Below are positions 60,656 to 64,000 of a stretch of 64,000 nt of DNA, piece by piece. How positions within the stretch are numbered: position 1 is the stretch's first letter; the number at the start of each line of letters is the position of its first letter. Source of the DNA: DASRSS01 sp963799045 (GTDB lineage: Bacteria; Actinomycetota; Actinomycetes; Mycobacteriales; Jatrophihabitantaceae); contig CAWCVN010000005.1 of the NCBI GenBank assembly GCA_963799045.1, forward strand, positions 248,001 through 312,000, written 5' to 3'. Both the position numbers and the translations under genes were made by a program. Under the pieces are notes generated by a model. The model made no database searches. It was not told the DNA's origin and saw only the letters and a program-made list of their open reading frames with translations.

Positions 60656-61661
60656 TCAGTCCTGCTCGCGCAGCCAGCGGCCGACGTCGCGCAGCACGCT
60701 GAAAACTCGCCGGACATGGCCCCCGCTCGCGCCCGCCAGCCCGCAGGCCGGTGTCGGCACGACGTCACTCGCGAGCCGGGTCGCGGCGAAACCGAGCGCC
60801 GACCACAGCCTGCTGATCGGGACCCGCGCCGTGTCCAGCGTGATCGTCGCGTCGGTCGCCGGCAGCACGCCCAGCCACAGCGGCGAGACCGGCGTCGACC
60901 GCGGTCGCCCAGCGCGTCGTAGTGCCCCTCCGTCAGCAGCGCGGCGTCGAGCGCGATCGCGTCGGCACCCGCGGCACGCAGCAGGTCGATGGGCACCTCC
61001 GGCGCGCAGCAGTGCACCACCCGGCCACCGCTCGGCGCCGCGTCGAGCACGTCCCGCAACGCGGCCTCGGCCATCGGCCGGCTCGACGGCCGGCACGCTG
61101 CCCCACCCGGACGGCGTGGGCACCGGCCCCCGCGAGCACGCTCGGCAACGAGGGCTCGTCCACCTGGACGATCACGTCGGCGCCCGGCACGCGCCGAGCT
61201 GCACCTCGGCGACGTGCAGCCGCATGCCCTCGGCGAGCGACTGGGCGAGGTCGCGGACCGCGCCGTGCATCGGTAACGATCTTGTGTCCGGTGGGTAGCT
61301 CGACGTTCGCGGCGAGGGTCCACGGCCCGGCGAGCTGCACTTTCAACGGTCCCTGGTAACCCTCTGCCTGCTCGTAGAACGCGTCCAGGTCCCTGGCGAG
61401 CAGGTCGGCGGCGCGGCGCAGGTCACGACCGGGGCGGCCGGTCAGCTGCCAGCCGCTGGCCACGATCTCGACGGGCAGGTCGACCAGCAGCGCGGCGCTG
61501 CGGCCGATCATCTGCGCGCCCGGCCCCCGCGCGGGCAGCTCGGGCACGTGTGGGAGGTCGGGCAGCTCACCGAAGACGAGCCGGGCGGCCTCCACCGGGT
61601 CGGCGCCCGGCAGCGAACCGATTCCGGTGGCGCTTCCCGGCGTCCAGGGCCGATCGCTCAT
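60656..61661 (-). pseudogene. MetE-like (cobalamin-independent methionine synthase family) gene, frameshifted
   Basis: From ATG 61661 the frame reads ATGIGSLPGADPVEAARLVF, LPDLPHVPELPARGPGAQMI and QLAGPWTLAANVELPTGHKI, as in the UROD/MetE-like proteins next to ligA in mycobacteria. After IVTD (about 61271) an extra base shifts the frame; VRDLAQSLAEGMRLHVAEVQ is read in one frame, VPGADVIVQVDEPSLPSVLA in another, and the C-terminus (DTARVPISRLWSALGFAATR, ACGLAGASGGHVRRVFSVLR) in the frame ending at 60656. The gene is otherwise complete, so sequence errors are as likely as decay. It overlaps the mnmA stop by 4 bp. Confidence 0.75.
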
Positions 61662-62722
61662 TCCGCGGCGGTGATCGTGGCGGAGCCGAGCACGGTGTCG
61701 CCGTCGTACATCACCAGCGCCTGCCCGGCCGCGACGCCGCGCTGCGGGGCGTGCAACTCGGCGAGCAGGTCGGCGCCGTCCGCCGACACCGTTGCGGGGC
61801 TGACCATGCCGTGCGCGCGCAGCTGGACCAGGCACTGGACGGGGGCCTCCGGCGCCGATCCGGCCGCCCACACCGGCCGCGCCGCGCGGACCCGGCTGAC
61901 CTCGAGCAGGTCGCCGGGGCCGACCAGCACGGTGTTACTCCGGGGCTGGACGGACAGCACGTACCGGGGCCGGCCATCGGCGGCGGGGCGCTGCAGGTTC
62001 AGACCGCGTCGCTGCCCGACGGTGAACCCGAACGAGCCCCGGTGTCGGCCCAGCGTCTCGCCACTCACGGCGTCGACGATCGGGCCTTCCTGCGCTCCGA
62101 GTTTCCGCTCGAGGAAGGCGCGGGTGTCGCCGTCGGCGATGAAGCAGATGTCGTGCGAGTCGGGCTTGTCGGCGACGGCCAGGCCGCGCGCGGCCGCCTC
62201 GGCGCGCACCTGCTGCTTGGTCGAGCCGCCGAGCGGGAAGATCGCGTGCGCGAGCTGCTGCGGCGTGAGCACGGCGAGCACGTACGACTGATCCTTGGCT
62301 GCGTCGACGGAGCGGCGCAGCCGGCCGCCGTCGAGCCGGGCGTGGTGCCCGGTGACCACGGCGTCGAAGCCCAGCGCCAGGGCACGGTCGAGCACCGCCG
62401 CAAACTTGATCTTCTCGTTGCAGCGCAGGCACGGATTCGGCGTGCGGCCGGAGGCGTATTCGGCGACGAAGTCGTCGATGACGTCGGCGCGGAAGCGCTC
62501 GGCGAGATCCCAGACGTAGAAGGGGATGCCGAGCACGTCGGCGGCACGCCGAGCGTCGTGCGCGTCCTCGACCGTGCAGCAGCCGCGGGCGCCGTGCCGC
62601 AGGGTCGCCGGCTGCGCGGACAGCGCCAGGTGGACGCCGGTGACCTCGTGCCCCGCGTCGACCGCACGCGCCGCCGCGACCGCAGAGTCGACCCCGCCCG
62701 ACATCGCTGCCAAGACCCTCAT
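61658..62722 (-). CDS. mnmA: tRNA 2-thiouridylase
   Basis: A 354-residue enzyme that thiolates U34 of tRNA-Glu, -Gln and -Lys. The PP-loop SGGVDS is at residues 8-13, the catalytic Cys C101 in NPCLRCNEKIKF, the second Cys in SHDICFIADGDTRAFL and GFTVGQRRGLNL in the C-terminal region. Sulfur normally comes from a cysteine desulfurase, encoded directly upstream. ATG 62722 is preferred because the longer open frame (to 62977) is the out-of-frame 3' end of that desulfurase gene. Confidence 0.95.
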   Translation of the reverse strand: MRVLAAMSGGVDSAVAAARAVDAGHEVTGVHLALSAQPATLRHGARGCCTVEDAHDARRAADVLGIPFYVWDLAERFRADVIDDFVAEYASGRTPNPCLRCNEKIKFAAVLDRALALGFDAVVTGHHARLDGGRLRRSVDAAKDQSYVLAVLTPQQLAHAIFPLGGSTKQQVRAEAAARGLAVADKPDSHDICFIADGDTRAFLERKLGAQEGPIVDAVSGETLGRHRGSFGFTVGQRRGLNLQRPAADGRPRYVLSVQPRSNTVLVGPGDLLEVSRVRAARPVWAAGSAPEAPVQCLVQLRAHGMVSPATVSADGADLLAELHAPQRGVAAGQALVMYDGDTVLGSATITAAE

Positions 62723-62733
62723 CGGCGCAGTCC

Positions 62734-63921
62734 TCACCTGGCCAGCACGGAGGTGATGCCCGGCGCGCTGCGCGCGATCCACGGCGGCACCGATCGCATC
62801 CAGCACCGCATCGACGTCGGCCGGCGGTGGAGGTGTGGCCCGAGCGAGAAGCGCAGTGAGCTGCGGGCCTGCGTCGGCGAGGCGCCCATCGCCAGCAGCA
62901 CGTGCGACGGCTGCGCGACCCCGGCCGAGCAGGCCGACCCGGTCGAGCACTCGATCGCCGCGCGCGTCGAGCAGCATCAGCAGCGAGTCGCCCTCGCAGC
63001 CGGGAAAGGACAGGTGCGCGATGCCGGGCAGCCTGCTCGGACGGATGGCCGTTGACGACGACGTCGGGCAGCTGGGCGCGCACCCCGTCGACGAGCCGGT
63101 CGCGCAGTGCGGCGACCCGCACCGCCACGTCGTCGCGCCGCTGGACCGACAGCGCCGTCGCCGACGGCCAGTCCTGCGATGCTCGGGACGTCGAGCGTCC
63201 CGGAGCGGACGTCACGCTCCTGGCCGCCGCCGTGCAGCAGCGGCATGCAGTCGACCTCCCGGCGCAGCAACAGCGCGCCCGCGCCGTACGGGCCACCGAG
63301 CTTGTGCCCGGTAAGGCTCAGCGCGTCGACTCCGCACGCGGCGAAGTCCACGGGCATCGAGGCCGACGGCCTGTACCGCGTCGGTGTGGATCGGCACGCC
63401 GTACTCGTGCGCGACCTCGGCGAGCTCGGCAATCGGCTGGACGGTGCCGACTTCGTTGTTCGCCCACATCACGCTGACCAGGGCCACCGAGTCGGGGTCG
63501 TCGGCCAGGGTCGCGCGCAGCGCGTCGGGCGAGACTGTCGCACTGCGCGTCCACCGGCAGCCAGCTGACCTCGGCGTGCTCGTGCGCCGCCAGCCACTCG
63601 ACGGTGTCGAGCACCGCATGGTGCTCCACGGCGCTGGCGACGATCGCGGCGGCGCCTCGGGTCGGCCTTGCGGCGCGCCCAGAACAGGCCCTTGACCGCG
63701 AGGTTGTCGGACTCCGTCCCGCCGGCGGTGAACAGGACCTCGGACGGGCGGGCGCCGAGCGCCGCGGCCAGCTCTTCGCGGGACTCCTCGACGCGACGGC
63801 GCGCGCGGCGGCCGGCGCCGTGCAGGGAGGAGGGGTTGCCGAGCTGGCCCATGGCCTCACCGACGGCCGCGATGGCCTCGGGCAGCATGGGGGTAGTGGC
63901 TGCGTGATCCAGATACGGCAT
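62734..63921 (-). pseudogene. Cysteine desulfurase (IscS/NifS-like), multiply frameshifted
   Basis: From ATG 63921: YLDHAATTPMLPEAIAAVGE, EELAAALGARPSEVLFTAGG, TESDNLAVKGLFWARRKA. Then other frames give VSPDALRATLADDPDSVALV, SVMWANNEVGTVQPIAELAE, YGVPIHTDAVQAVG, DALSLTGHKLGGPYGAGALL (with the PLP Lys in TGHKLGG), LLRREVDCMPLLHGGGQERD and finally DDVDAVLDAIGAAVDRAQRA-like sequence before the stop at 62734. All conserved blocks occur in order and the span is exactly 396 codons, so several compensating single-base indels interrupt an otherwise whole gene. Because the enzyme supplies sulfur to mnmA and Fe-S clusters, sequencing error is the simplest explanation. Confidence 0.82.
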
Positions 63922-63934
63922 CGTGGCCTCCAGC

Positions 63935-64000
63935 TTACGGCGCGGGCACGCTGACGGGCCGGACGCGTCCGGCGGCGAGGGAACCGAGTGCCGCGACAGC
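63935..64000 (-). CDS. C-terminal end of a gene cut by the window edge
   Basis: An open frame of 21 codons runs from the window edge to a TAA at 63935-63937, ending GRVRPVSVPAP, 14 bp upstream of the cysteine desulfurase start. The short spacing is what an operon neighbour would give. Nothing in the visible part identifies the protein. Confidence 0.35.
   Translation of the reverse strand, partial: AVAALGSLAAGRVRPVSVPAP

Overview
The window is about 64 kb of high-GC actinobacterial chromosome. The coding style (GTG starts, 4-bp ATGA/GTGA overlaps, several apparently leaderless genes with a TANNNT box 5-8 nt before the start codon) and the gene order point to a free-living actinomycete related to the Frankiales/Jatrophihabitans/Mycobacteriales part of the tree; a genus cannot be fixed from the sequence. 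The right end (gatB-gatA-gatC, ACT protein, ligA, MetE-like protein, mnmA, cysteine desulfurase) follows an order also known from mycobacteria.

Region by region. 0-4.9 kb: an orphan OmpR-type regulator, a YrhK-like membrane protein, an MBL-fold hydrolase and a divergent response regulator/histidine kinase pair facing a small secreted Asp/Arg/Gln-rich protein. 5-9.5 kb: small exported and hypothetical proteins, a phytanoyl-CoA dioxygenase-like gene ending in a 16-bp tandem repeat, a GNAT relic and a GH13 glucosidase. 9.5-17 kb: a GntR-ABC transporter operon with a palindromic operator, a RibD-type reductase, an IS256 relic, two back-to-back toxin-antitoxin modules with damaged toxins, and an ECF42-type sigma factor (frameshifted) with its DGPF/YCII partner. 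17-22.9 kb: a DMT-type membrane protein, then an acyl-CoA synthetase cotranscribed with a rare TetR-ACT-GNAT fusion protein, then a VapBC pair. 22.9-28.9 kb: tRNA-Glu, tRNA-Gln, and a lipid/steroid-type catabolic set (SDR, aldehyde dehydrogenase, acyl-CoA dehydrogenase, alpha/beta hydrolase) in which two genes share an identical KstR-like box.

28.9-46 kb: gltX and an FAH-family hydrolase, then the branched-chain amino-acid block: cimA, leuB, ilvB-ilvN-ilvC and ilvD, interrupted by an MFS exporter and a MacB/FtsX-type ABC exporter. Both cimA and ilvB are preceded by a short leader peptide rich in Leu/Val/Ile codons and a terminator hairpin, the layout of transcription attenuation. A tandem CAP-domain secreted protein with a long GGGGA-rich leader lies between ilvB and ilvD. 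46-53.5 kb: PH-domain protein, D-2-hydroxyacid dehydrogenase, sugar-dehydrogenase-like lipoprotein, cobU, and a decaying stretch (GNAT, PPOX, DUF222-HNH and DUF2332 relics). 53.5-64 kb: gatCAB, ACT protein, SDR, ligA, and the frameshifted MetE-like and cysteine desulfurase genes flanking an intact mnmA.

The most interesting points are the TetR-ACT-GNAT/acyl-CoA synthetase operon (a possible amino-acid-sensing acetylation switch on an AMP-forming synthetase), the paired leader-peptide attenuators, the shared KstR-like boxes, a nested inverted repeat between leuB and cimA, and a striking number of accessory genes reduced by internal deletions. Single-base indels cluster at 51.1-52.5 kb and 60.6-63.9 kb and may be sequence errors rather than biology.
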